A DNA stretch of 64,000 nucleotides, from the NCBI GenBank assembly GCA_964036045.1, contig OZ038383.1, forward strand, positions 34,987,394 through 35,051,393. Direction: 5' to 3'. Positions within the stretch are counted from its first letter, which is position 1, and the number at the start of each line of letters is the position of its first letter. Origin of the DNA: Eutreptiella sp. 'Long Island Sound 2002'. Its lineage: Eukaryota; Euglenozoa; Euglenophyceae; Eutreptiales; Eutreptiaceae. Both the position numbers and the translations under genes were made by a program. This document shows positions 11,435 through 21,626 of this stretch, piece after piece. Below the pieces are notes generated by a model that was not told the DNA's origin, made no database searches, and was given only the letters and a program-made list of their open reading frames with translations.

Positions 11435-13538
11435 GTCTGTTTCCGATCGCCATTTTTGTTCATATCAATTGCAGGTCCAGCCTAGGCTTCGGCCCAGCAC
11501 CTGTCAATGTTGTTTGTCCGGTTGTGTAGACCAAAGTTTGGCCTCGCATTTGCAGGGCTGATTGTGACGCCAGTGGTGGGATATGGGCATTGCGCCTTCG
11601 TGCCGACTGTCACCTGATGTGTGGCCGCCAGAGATGTCCCCACACGTTTCTGTGCGCTATCCTGCCGCTCGCCACCAGTTGTCATTTAGTGTCACCCGCC
11701 CAGCCAAATATTCCCCAATATTTCTGTTCGTTCCTTGACGCTACCCAATGCTTTTGCCACTCTTCAACCTCCTCTGACTGCCCTCACTCTGGCTCTAATG
11801 GAGAGGTTTTGGGTGTCTCCCAATTTGCTCCTCCTGATTTCTGTTGTGCTGCTGTACCAGCCCATGGGTATGTGACCACCGTCTGATGAGTGCTACCCCC
11901 CCCCCGCCCGCCACTTCGTGCCCTTGCTGGTGTTGTAAGACGCTTCGCCCCACCCCCAAGACCTTTTCTCTCAGGATTGTGTTGTGGTATGGAGGATGGC
12001 AGAGGACTGTGGTTTGCGAATGAGGGCTGAGGAGAATTGTTGATGGCGGAGAGGGTTGGGCAAGTTTCTCGAGGATGCGGGAGGCGTGTTTGGGGTTCAA
12101 GAAAAGTGCTGAGGGTTGTCCGGGATCCATGAAAATGGGGGTAGCAGACCACCAATCAGGGAAATCCAAGACCATCGAGAACAAATGAGGCTTGGTTGAA
12201 TCCAAGAGGATGAAGCACAATTGACGATGGATTCAGGTTGTTTGAAGAGTGCTGTCGGAGTGTTTATGAGGGCTTGGGGGTATGTAGTTGGGTTGAGAGG
12301 TGTGTTTGAATTTGTTGAGGGTTGCAGGGGGTCCATCAGGATCCATGAGGGTTGTTGAGGTGAAGAGGGGGCAACCCTAGATCCAGCTGAACGCTTGCAT
12401 AACAGGCCCATCAATCCCTGTAACCTCATCACAGCCCTCAAGCATTTGGGTGCCGTACATGTGGCATGGCACCACATGCACGGCACCCGCAACAACCGCC
12501 AATAATCGATTTTTCCACTTTTCAGCGGCCAACAGGTTCAAGCAGCTGTCATGACCCACCCCTTTCCTCTGCGTCAACACAACACACCTGAAGAGCCCTC
12601 AAACGTCAGTACTCGACAATCAGAACCCTCAACAACCCTCCACAACCCTCAACAGCCTTCAACAATTCTCAACAACCCTCAACAACCATCCATCTCCGTT
12701 GTGAAATTCCTCGCCACACATCCTGGGCTGAGGTGCGAAGGCAATAATTTCCTCCCCATGAGTGCTTGAGGGCCTGTGACATCAGATTCTTGCCCTTTCA
12801 CATGGGTAAACTCCTCCTTCTCTGTGTCAATTCTTTCTTCCTAACCTGACTCTTTACTGGCTAGCAAGGGGGAGGGGGCTGGCTCGCTTGAAAGCCGCCC
12901 AATGTCTGATGGAGCTACAGCTTTGCCTGTGGGGACTAATTGTCAGAGCCTGCAGCCTGTGTCCTTGGGAAGGTGGCCCCCGAATACCCATGCCTCAACC
13001 TCATTTTTAACAGCCCTCAACATCCCGCAACAACCCTCAACAACCTCCCCTACCTGTACAAGCCTGCTTTTCGCTGACCTGGTGACTCACTGACTTCTCC
13101 AGCACCTTTCCACAGGGCAGCTGAGGAGAAAAGGTTGCTTCTGTGCCCTTGGCGCCAACCACATTTTGACATCACGCGAGGAGCAGGTGAAGGGGTGGCC
13201 TGGCCACCCCCCCCTACCCTCCACCGCTGGCAGGGGAGTTGATGGCACTGGGGTAGTAGCTGCAAATGTGAGCAGTGTGACAGTCTTGCCACTCTTACCC
13301 ACAAACCGAAACTCCCCTGCCCCCACCGCCCCCAACAACGACAAAAAACCCCGAAGTGACCTGGATCAACAAAAGGAGGTCTCCAAGAGACATGGCAGGA
13401 GACACCGGTTGTACACGGTGAACTGCCAGCCTTCACCGACCCCCCGCTCCGCTCCTCCCTCCATCCCGTCTATCCTTCCCCCTTCCCCTTGACCCCCCCC
13501 CCCCTCCCCCAGTACGCTCTGTCCCCCCCTGTGCCCAG
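11435..13538 (+). other. Intron between exons D and E with CAACCCTC minisatellite
   Basis: The intron is 2,104 bp in phase 0. Between about 12595 and 12690, and again at 13012-13050, the sequence is a degenerate minisatellite of AACCCTCAACA. The stretch 12040-12370 carries the opposite-strand version (GGTTGTTGAGG-like), so the two blocks could pair as a weak foldback. No coding sequence is supported. Confidence 0.65.
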
Positions 13539-13815
13539 GGGTCCAACGACGAGAGGCGGCAGGCCCAGGCCCAGAAGCGCCGGCAGAACTCCACAAGCCA
13601 GGCCCCTCGCGATGGCACAGTACATGCTAGTCCCCCGCCGGTCCTCCAGAGGCCCCAATCCGACATAGCGGACAAACAGAGTTTTGTGTCGTACTTCGAC
13701 TTCTGCAAATTCTCAGTGGAGCTGTGGGATGACGATGGCCTCAAGGCCTCGGCACCGGCGCGTATCACCTCTTTCAATATGGAGCGCCTTAAGATTGCAT
13801 TTGCACAGACTTTCG
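13539..13815 (+). CDS. VPS13: VPS13-like lipid-transfer protein, exon E
   Basis: The acceptor is CCTGTGCCCAG and the donor ACTTTCG/GTGCGC. The exon is 277 bp: 92 codons plus one base (phase 1). The first half is a hydrophilic linker rich in Arg, Gln, Ser and Pro, of the kind that separates RBG modules in VPS13. The second half returns to alternating strands, FCKFSVELWDDDGLKA and MERLKIAFAQ. A 34-bp intron to the next AG (13849) is possible on paper, but it gives a stop within a few codons. By contrast, the single leftover G plus the GC that opens exon F makes a Gly codon and continues a family-like sequence. Confidence 0.72.
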
Positions 13816-13887
13816 GTGCGCCCCTGTCACAGCGCCGTCCTTCTTGCAGACGGGTCATCCTCAGCCCATTCCTGACCCCACCATTTA

Positions 13888-14397
13888 CCGGGGGGCGAAT
13901 TATTTAGCACAGTACAAAATCGATATGGACAAATTTCGTACTCCTACCTCGTACCAAATATTTCCTTCAATTTTAAGGATGCGATGTGTCAAACTGTGTG
14001 CACCAGGCATGGGCTGCAGGAGGGGTTTTCTGCGCGCTGCATGCAGTGTGAAGGCGCAACTTTGACTCTGGGTGTGGGTCATTAAACACACCACAGTGGG
14101 GTTTGAACCCAGAATTCCCAATATCTGACGATTTATAGCCCAACACTGTGGCCACTCGACCAGCCAGCTTTCGTTCCATAGTCTCATTTTTCGTCGCATA
14201 TTTCTAGCTGGATGAAAATTTTTTCAGCTACCAAGGGTTTCCACATGTCTCTGACAGCACAACCGTCCACTATGATGCAACAACAAGGGGCCTCATACCA
14301 AATTTTTCCTTCATTTCTAAGGAGCAGTACCAAAATCCCCCCCCCCCCAATTTTGGCCGGCCAAAAAAAAAAACCCCTGAAATAATTCGCCCCCCGG
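13888..14397. mobile_element. MITE with TA target duplication and G-rich inverted ends
   Basis: The ends CCGGGGGGCGAATTATT (13888-13904) and AATAATTCGCCCCCCGG (14381-14397) are perfect inverted repeats, and each is flanked by TA. That is the signature of a Tc1/mariner-type non-autonomous element of about 510 bp. It contains no open frame of note. A minus-strand tRNA-like segment lies inside, and a C run (about 14337-14349) sits near the right end. Short stretches (GTACCAAATATTTCCTT near 13955) recur near 24385, suggesting an old relative there. Confidence 0.8.
14075..14172 (-). repeat. tRNA-like segment inside the MITE
   Basis: Read on the minus strand, an A-box-like GGTCGAGTGG and a B-box-like GGTTCAAACCC lie about 50 bases apart, as in a serine or leucine type tRNA with a long variable arm. 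One T-stem pair is mismatched and I cannot form a proper acceptor stem. I therefore call it a tRNA-derived remnant, not a working tRNA gene. Confidence 0.35.
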
Positions 14398-14749
14398 TAT
14401 GCTCCCGTTCGCATGGAATACATGCGCATCCCATCTACCCCCCTACAACTGCACAAAAAATTCCTTTACACGCCATACTTCTCTCCGTTATCGAGATGAA
14501 TGAGGTAAGTCCGTGTGCTTACCCACCGGCTACACATCATGTGAATGATCAGCACGTCGCACTGATCATTTGGAGATAGATCTGTTGGGTCCCCCCCCTC
14601 AATGTTTTATGGATGTCCCCGCATCAACAAAGATGGAATTGTCCCAATGGAAATGTCGGCACCGCCTCATCGTCATGGATGGTTGATACATCAACCTGAA
14701 TACTGACACATGATGAAGAAGCCCGCCGCCCTTGCCAGACGCAGAGCAC

Positions 14750-15741
14750 CAGATATATACGTACACACATATGTACACGTATATGTTGCGTATACATATA
14801 TGCATATGGGAGTTTTCGCGGGGGGGGGGGGGTAAACCCCCCAAAACCGTCCACCAGCAGTGTGCGGGCAAGAGATTGACGTGTTGTGAGGTGAGGGGAC
14901 CCCGCCCGCTTTATTTGAGGGTGGGGAATTCATTTCTGAAGGTCTCGGCTCTTGGTTTGACAATTTGTTTGAGAAATTCTGGTTTTTGTTGAAGTTTTGG
15001 CCATTTTCGGCTGCTGCCACCAGATTGGTCACAGGGGACGAAATTGCCATAGGGATGTCACCGGCCCCGCTTTTTTCCACTCTTTTGTGGGGTGTCCGGA
15101 CCCCCCCCCCCCTGTTTTCAGGTTGGAGAATCCATTTTTGGAGGTTTCGGGCTGTGGTCTTGCCATATGTTGCGGCCATTTTCGATTTTTGGTGCTCGTT
15201 GCATGCTGTGGGTACCACGATGTCTGCATGGCACCATTGAGTCCTGCCCCAATGTTGACTTTTGTGGCCAATGGGACACGGTTACCGTGAACTTGCAATA
15301 GCAGTCCCATTGCAAAAAGCTTATTTGGAGCCCCATCGCATGTTCCGTGCTTGGGAAGGATGAGTTTGGGTAGAAAATTTGACGAAATGCAGTGGACAGC
15401 CTTACAGTGCAGGTGTGCAGTCTGCTGTCTGAACAGCACAAAAGGGCGTCCAGGCACAAAACGGTTTTTTGTACGGCCCGGCATTTCAACATATTGGTGA
15501 GTTAGACCACAATGAAAAAGCTTTAAAAAGCCCTTTTCACGCGCTCTCTGAAAAGGTATGACATGGCATATCAAAAATCCACTCATTTTAAGGTACACGG
15601 CCAAAAAGTTGAAAACCCCGCTAGTGGACGGAATAGACCCCCCGTGCCCGCGAAAACTCCCATTTACGTCGTGTATGCGTATTCGTGAATATGTGCATAT
15701 TCGTGTATACATGTGTATACATGAACATGTATACGAGCATA
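14750..15741. repeat. Foldback segment with GTATAC-rich arms
   Basis: The left arm (about 14752-14832) is a run of alternating ATATAC/GTACAC/CATATG ending GGGAGTTTTCGCGGG. The right arm (15650-15741) begins CCCGCGAAAACTCCCAT and continues into a GTATAC-rich run. The arms are inverted copies. Between them lie two ~190-bp related units (about 14893-15010 and 15090-15190) that each run from a C-rich start through CATTT(C/T)TG(A/G)AGGT to GGCCATTTTCG. The 1.9-kb element starting at 15742 appears to have inserted into the right arm, because GTATACATGTAT-type sequence resumes at about 17635. Confidence 0.65.
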
Positions 15742-17632
15742 CCCTAGGTACACGCTAGAAGACCCAATTTCGTTCTAGGCTAGAACTTCTAGTCTAGATG
15801 TTCTAGCCTAGAAAATATCAGGCTAGAACGCAAATCGTTCTAGCTTGGACTGGTAGGTTAGGTACAACACAAAAAACAAATAGTCAACTTGCGTCGGGGG
15901 GGGGGGGTGCATGACATATACACTCATAGCAACCAACACACTTGACGCATGCATACACATATGTACCCCCCCCCCTCCCCTAGCACATACACAGTTTGGC
16001 ATAGGCATACAGACACTACAACACACAACATACAATGTCGAGGGTGGGGAGGGGAGGGAAGAGGGCACACACAAACACCTTACCATCACCCCCTGAGTGT
16101 TGGGCTATCCCCCCCTCCCCCCTTCGATCTTGTGGTGTGGGTTCCCGGGCTGCTGTTGCTTGTTGTATTGCAATTGAGGCTAGGGAGGGTATCTTTTCTT
16201 TCTTCACGGGTGGTTTTTAAAATTTCCGTGCTTCATGGTGCTGTGTGTTGGCCACAAAAGGTGTGCTCCCCCCTTCCCTCCTTCCTTCCTTGTGCCCTCC
16301 CCTGTCCCCATGTGTGCACAAGTTGCCAGGCTATTTGTCATTGGATTCGGATGCTAACGTGCCCCAAAGCAGATAAAGGGGCCAGTTCGGGAAATTTTGT
16401 TTGCTAGGCTATTTGTCATTGGACTCGGATGCTAACGTGTGTGTGCAGCCCCCCCCCCCCCCGATCGGCGTCGCTAGAATGGCACTAGAACGCCGCTAGA
16501 ACGCCGCTAGAACGCCGCTAGAACAAGAACATTAATTCCATAGAACCTCCCCCACCACCCTTGCAATGGCTGCACATACATGCACACCCACGGACACAAC
16601 ATCTCACACCATGCAGCAGCACGACACACCACACACCCCGGGGTGTAGATGCACCCAACCAGCCATCCAACCAACCAACCAGCCAACGAACTAACCAGTA
16701 ACCAAACAGCCAACCAACAAACGAACTATGTACCAACCAGACCAGACTACATGACACCACAACACACCGCAGTGCACCTCATTAGACTCCAACACACTAA
16801 ACCGTAACACAGTACAACACACCAAACCAACTCACCCACCACATCATACTCCACCACATCCCACCACACCACACCACATGACACCACTGTACACATTACA
16901 AGACCACAAGACACCACAACAGTGCACACAATAGCATAGCACACCTGCAACTTCAGAAATGATCATTTTCATTGTTTTTTTTGTCAGATTTTTAATGCAT
17001 AAAACAAACCACTTGTGAAAGAAAGAAAAGAACACCCTCGCACCCCTGACTTCCCCCCCCCCCCCGCCCCCAACCGCCCTCAAGCCCCCGCCCCCCCCCA
17101 TACCAAACATGCGAAGCGAGGAAAGAGCCCCCCCCACACACACCCATGGCTTGAAGGGAGGGCAGCCCCATGGTGCCTATGCCTATGTCAATGTGTGTGT
17201 GTGGGTGCGTCGGTGTGTGGGAGCAAATATGACTACACATGCGCCCAATGTGTTGGTTTCCATGTGTGTGTATGTCATGGAACCCCTCCCACACACACAT
17301 TGGTGTCCTTCACTTGCCATGATGTTTGAATGTTTCTCTTCTAGTTTTGTTCTTGGCTAGATGTTCTAGCGCCGTTCTAGGGAGCGGCGCTAGAACGTTG
17401 CTAGAACGTCGCTAGAACAAAAACGTTTTCCCTTCCAATTTCAGGTCAAAACGCTGAAATTGTGAAAAACAAGCGCTAGGCCCCCAAGTATGGAAAGGGG
17501 GGTCCAAGTTGGATCCCTCATATCACCCACCCTTGACCCCCACGGGGTGGGGGTAACCCCTCTTTTTTTCGTTCTAGCCTTCTAGCGCCATTTGGCTAGA
17601 ACGAAATTGGGTCTTCTAGCGTGTACCTAGGG
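15742..17632. mobile_element. 1.9-kb TIR element, CCCTAG ends, TA target duplication
   Basis: The first 37 bases (15742-15778, starting CCCTAGGTACACGCTAGAAG) are the exact reverse complement of the last 37 (17596-17632). TA flanks both sides, giving a 1,891-bp element. It has no substantial ORF, so it is non-autonomous. Inside are clusters of CTAGAACG: 16478-16525 (a 12-bp CTAGAACGCCG ladder) and 17353-17420. There are also CCAA- and CACCACA-type simple repeats (16650-16920), C runs (about 15964, 16449, 17046), and two copies of CTATTTGTCATTGGA (16331 and 16409). A module at 16361-16388 recurs in the 33.4-41.1 kb element. Confidence 0.85.
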
Positions 17633-17939
17633 TATGGGTATACATGTATATTCTGCTTTGCGTGTACGCTTATATGGTCGTACACATGTACCCATATACT
17701 ATCACTAATGAATATTGGTACCAAGCTGGTGTGGGGGGGGGGGATATCCGCTACGAGCTGCATAAGGATGCATGTTGAGAGACACCAGAAACAATTTCTG
17801 CCACTTCCACAATTATACCATCCTCAACACCCTTCCTCGCTCACTTCGCTCACTCGAGAGACACGCCCCCTAGCACTCCTCTTGCACCCCTGCCCTATCA
17901 CCCCCCCCCCCCCGTATTCCCCCCTAGACCCCCCTTTGC

Positions 17940-19700
17940 TACACCGGTAGTCCCAAAATTGCCCATTTCAAGGCTCTTTTGGGGCTTGTATGCACTCACA
18001 TGCATCCAAAATGGCTCCGCTCACTCAAGAGACATGCCACCTAATGCTCCATCGGCACTCCTCACCTATCAACCCCCCCCCCCCCGGCATCCCCACTATA
18101 CCCTCCTGTGGTGCACTGCCAGTCTCAAAATTGCCAATTTCAAGGCTTTTTGGATCTTGCACAGGCTCATGTGGGTCCAAGATGGCTCAAAATGGCCTTA
18201 AACCACTTGTTTGAGCACCCCAATAAGTCTAGCAACACCTTTGGAAAAAAATCTTTACCGCTTTTGGACCGATAGGTGACCCCGTAACCCTACTCTAGCA
18301 TGTGCACGCCGCACCAATCTGTGCATACTGCACCATTCTGATGGCATATTGACGGGTGTTGGCTGCACAAAAACAACCTGCAAGTAATCCCCATCATCAA
18401 TATTCATTACCACAAGGGTTCCAAATGCAATCCACAGTGTTCAAATATAGCGCATTATCAGTCCTAGAATTGCCCATTTCGAAGGCTTTGGGGAATTTGC
18501 ATGGGTTGTTATGGGGCAACTAAGGCTCAAAATAGCCTTAAACCACTTGTTTGAGCACCCCAAGTGGTCTAGGAGCAATTTTGGAAAACATCATTTTTGA
18601 CCACTTTTGGACCCGGTGACCCTACCCTCGCATGTGCGCCGTGCGCACTGGTGGTGCTAATAGGGCATTGAACGGTGTTGGCAGCATGGAATTATGTTGC
18701 AAGTGACCCTTTCATCCTCATTTATCCAGTGTTTGGCCCACGTGCTAGATGGTTATTTCCCTCTAATTTTATAGCCCCAAGTGCAATCTTGCTAGATAAT
18801 GATTGTTGATCTGCTGGCTATTACTGCAATTATCTTGTGCTTGTGCTGCCGGCATGAGAAGCACCACAGGCGTACCGAACACAATGTATGACTATCAAAC
18901 ACACCACAAGAAGGTGAAACTTGAGAAAGTATACAAAAAGGGGGCTTTTCAAGGCTGATTTTGCGGTATTTCTTGTCCCAAAAGAGGATCTTGAGGCCAC
19001 TACCTGTGTGCAAAACAAATCAGACAGTGGTCAAAAGTGGTTGTTCATCATCTAGATTGGTTCCGATGCAAATCGCTCCCTTCATGGGCACTAAGCCCCC
19101 AAACTGCCCAAATTCCCGCATTCCCCCCGGCCCCCCTTGTACTGCAATGTGAGTTTCTAAATTACCCATTTCAAGGGTTTTTGGGAACCTGCATGGGCCA
19201 ATATGGGTCAAAAGTGGCTCAAAATAGCCATTAATCACTTTGTTTAGCACGCCGAGTAGTCTAGGAACAATTTTGGAAAAAATCATTTTTGACCACTTTT
19301 GGAACCCCATGTGACCCCAGTAACGCTACCCTCGCATGTGCGCTGTGCACACACCACCACTCATCAATACCAAAATGGGGCATTGAAGGTTGTTGACAGC
19401 GAGAAAATGGCTTGCAAGTGACCCCCTTCATCATTATTTATCACCACAAGGGTGCCCAACGCATTCCATGGCATTCAAATACAACACCAATAGGTGGAAT
19501 TTGAAAAAGCATGCAAGAAAGTTGCTTTTCAAGGGTGATTTTGCGGTATTTTGGGCCCCAAAAGAGGTCGTTGGGGCCAATACTTGGGTGCAAAACACAA
19601 TAGACGGCAATGAAGGGTGTTTGTTCATCATCTAGGTTGGTGCCTGCAAATGGACCCCTGCATGGGCATCCTAGGCACCCAATCTGCCCCCAAATGGGCT
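17940..19700. repeat. Long-period (~690 bp) degenerate tandem repeat
   Basis: Recurring landmarks are AATTGCCCATTTC (about 17957, 18470 and, as AATTACCCATTTC, 19159), TTGAGCACCCCAA or relatives, and GACCACTTTTGGA (18598, 19289). GATTTTGCGGTATTT (18957, 19538) and TTGTTCATCATCTAG (19042, 19621) also recur. The last four of these landmarks are spaced about 580-690 bp apart. The order of landmarks is kept, so this looks like two to three copies of one unit that have diverged. I see no coding content. Confidence 0.7.
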
Positions 19701-19811
19701 TTTTTTTCCGCCACTTTTGGGAGATTTTGAAACTTGGGTATGCCACTTGCGCTTTCAATGACTGCAAATTCTCATTTACAATTATGAACATTCAGTACCC
19801 ACCACATCGAA

Positions 19812-20045
19812 TGCGAGGCCTCGCAATCGATTTTTTTTTGAAAATGAGAAAGCAAACAGTTTTTACAAAATGGAATGCGAGGCCTCGCAATACATTGTCC
19901 GATGCCGTAGCTAACTTTAATTATTGTGCAGCCTCGCAATTCAAAATAGATTCATACGAAAATGCACCCTACACCGAAGGAGGTTTCACCCGGGCGATTG
20001 GAAGTAAGATCCAATTTACCTATGGTTGTATTGCGAGGCCTTGCA
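19812..20045. repeat. Cluster of TGCGAGGCCTCGCA palindromes
   Basis: Perfect 14-bp palindromes lie at 19812-19825 and 19876-19889. A half copy (GCCTCGCAAT, 19931-19940) and a one-mismatch copy (20032-20045) complete the set. Four hits in about 235 bp of otherwise AT-rich DNA is well beyond chance. A role as a protein-binding site is possible but unproven. Confidence 0.75.
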
Positions 20046-20384
20046 TTAATGCAGAGGCCGTCATATGCAAACGGTAGGAATATACTTGAATTGGACACGC
20101 AGCCGAAGTTTGGCCGTGCAAGCGACGCAAGAAGTGCTTTTGAACGGAACACGCGGCGCAAAATAAACCCCCACACCCATATGTATCATCCACCAAAATT
20201 TCAGTTGAATCCAAAGAACCATGACAAAGTTGTGATTTTTGCCCATCTTGCATGTGCTTGGTTGCTGCTGCTGCTTCTGCTGCTACTTGCTTGCTTGCCA
20301 AACCTGGTAGGTCGACCCTAGACACTAAAGAGGGTTATAAAACCAAGACTGGTTCCACCAGCTCGGTGAACATCATCTCTATAT

Positions 20385-20930
20385 GGGGAGTCCGTGTGTA
20401 CGCGCATACATGCATACATGTAGACACTGTGCTCCAAATTGTCGACACTGTGCACACATACATTTACCCGAGTTTAGTCTGTAGACACTGTGCATACATG
20501 TAGACGCCATGCATAGTTTGTCGACACTGTGCACAGTTTGTTAACACTTTGCACATACATGTTTACCCGGGTGTAGTTTGCAGACACTGTGCATAGGTGG
20601 CGTACAACGTGCACATGTTGTAGACACTGTTCATGTGAAGAGACAATATACGGCCCCCTTCCCAAGCTCAGGGTTTTTCAGTTGCCCGGCAAGTGTTGCA
20701 TATTTTCGGATTTTCAGGGCTATGGGTGGCTTTGTCAATTTTGGCACATTGCGTGCAGTTATGGTTTGTACACACCCTACATCACCATGGCTTCAGTATA
20801 CACAACGTACACAGGTATACACAACCTCCCTATGTGGACATGGTGTTAGTATCCACGGATACATGTACGCGGGTGTACGTGTAGGCGGGTGCACGTGTAT
20901 ACGCGTGTATACGCGTATGCGTACAGCCCT
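20385..20930. repeat. GTAGACACTGTGCA minisatellite and alternating purine-pyrimidine tract
   Basis: From 20400 to 20640 the motif GTAGACACTGTGCATACATG recurs about eight times in degenerate form with variable spacing. From about 20800 to 20930 the sequence alternates GTATACACGCGTGTATAC and related words, a pattern prone to Z-DNA or cruciform structure. Confidence 0.75.
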
Positions 20931-20954
20931 TCGCAGCACACACCTGTTCTGCAG

Positions 20955-21076
20955 GCGGAGAAATGGATGCAAAAGTGGACATCGGGCTGTTGCTGGCCTG
21001 TGACGACCGGCCAGACAGCAATTACCTTACCCGAGATATCCTGCGGTACGAATGCAGTGCCAAAGGGGATTGGACG
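20955..21076 (+). CDS. VPS13: VPS13-like lipid-transfer protein, exon F
   Basis: The acceptor is CTGTTCTGCAG and the donor TGGACG/GTGTGT. The first two bases complete a Gly codon with the G from exon E, and 40 codons follow, ending in phase 0. Key stretches are KVDIGLLLACDDRP and YLTRDILRY. In VPS13, a strand that ends in D-x-R, a short loop, and then a strand before the next repeat are usual. The joined E-F sequence (..FAQTFGGEMDAKVDIG..) reads smoothly across a 7.1-kb intron full of transposons, which is good evidence that the intron is real and spliced. Confidence 0.75.
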
Positions 21077-21428
21077 GTGTGTATTTTGCCTTGGCCCAGT
21101 GACTGGCGCACAGCCAGCCCGTCAGCCTCACCGCAGTCCCACTCACTACAGCAATTGCAAGGGATGATCTTAAACGGCAACCCCTACCAAACCATTCCAT
21201 CCCTGTGACGCTAGGGAACTGCTTGTTGAAGTATCCAGAGCATCTTGTGCGCAGCCATGTATACCGAAACAGAGAGCAGGAAAGTGCTTCGGCGCCCACA
21301 TGTTTCAGAGGTGGCAAGTACAAACACCAGAGCACAGTCTCATGCACACAGTATGAGCCTCACTGACGGGTGTCCGAGGGAGCGGGCACTGAGGGCAGAT
21401 CTTCGGTACATTGTGCACATTTTCGCAG
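21077..21428 (+). other. Intron between exons F and G
   Basis: The intron is 352 bp, phase 0, opening GTGTGT and closing TTTTCGCAG. No features are visible within it. Confidence 0.7.
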
Positions 21429-21626
21429 GTGGAGTACAAGGCCAGCGAAGGGAATGCGGCGATTGTTTTGAGCCTCGGTGACCCCACCATCACGTTTCTG
21501 CCCCTGCTGCTGAAGAGTGTGCTCGCGTTCGTGACTCCCCCACCCCCGGAGTCTGAACACGAGGAGGTGTGTGGGAAGCTGTGTCCTTGGGTGGCGGCAC
21601 AGGCCCGTCTACGTGCGGCGCCTGGG
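21429..21626 (+). CDS. VPS13: VPS13-like lipid-transfer protein, exon G
   Basis: The exon opens in phase 0 after ATTTTCGCAG and encodes VEYKASEGNAA and then IVLSLGDPTITFLPLLLKS. The pattern 'v.v.l.sPxitfLxxfl..l' is highly typical of VPS13. An acidic Pro/Glu/His linker follows. The 3' end is uncertain. GTAAGG at 21627 is the best donor match and gives 66 codons, while GTGTGT at 21567 would give 46. Both keep phase 0. Introns in this gene use loose donors, so transcripts are needed to choose between them. Confidence 0.72.

Larger units (their letters stand above)
13816..20954 (+). other. Intron between exons E and F (7.1 kb, filled with repeats)
   Basis: The intron is 7,139 bp in phase 1. It holds, in order, a 0.5-kb TA-flanked MITE, GTATAC-rich arms, a 1.9-kb element with perfect inverted ends, a ~690-bp-period repeat, a cluster of TGCGAGGCCTCGCA palindromes and a GTAGACACTGTGCA-type minisatellite, each listed separately. 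Nothing else in it looks coding. Confidence 0.65.

Noticed and set aside
13850-14513. An apparent exon (TGHPQPIPDP...) interrupted by the MITE and continuing after 14400
   Set aside because: The 34-bp intron needed to reach it leads to a stop in the phase left by exon E, whereas exon E joins exon F (20955) in phase with family-like sequence.
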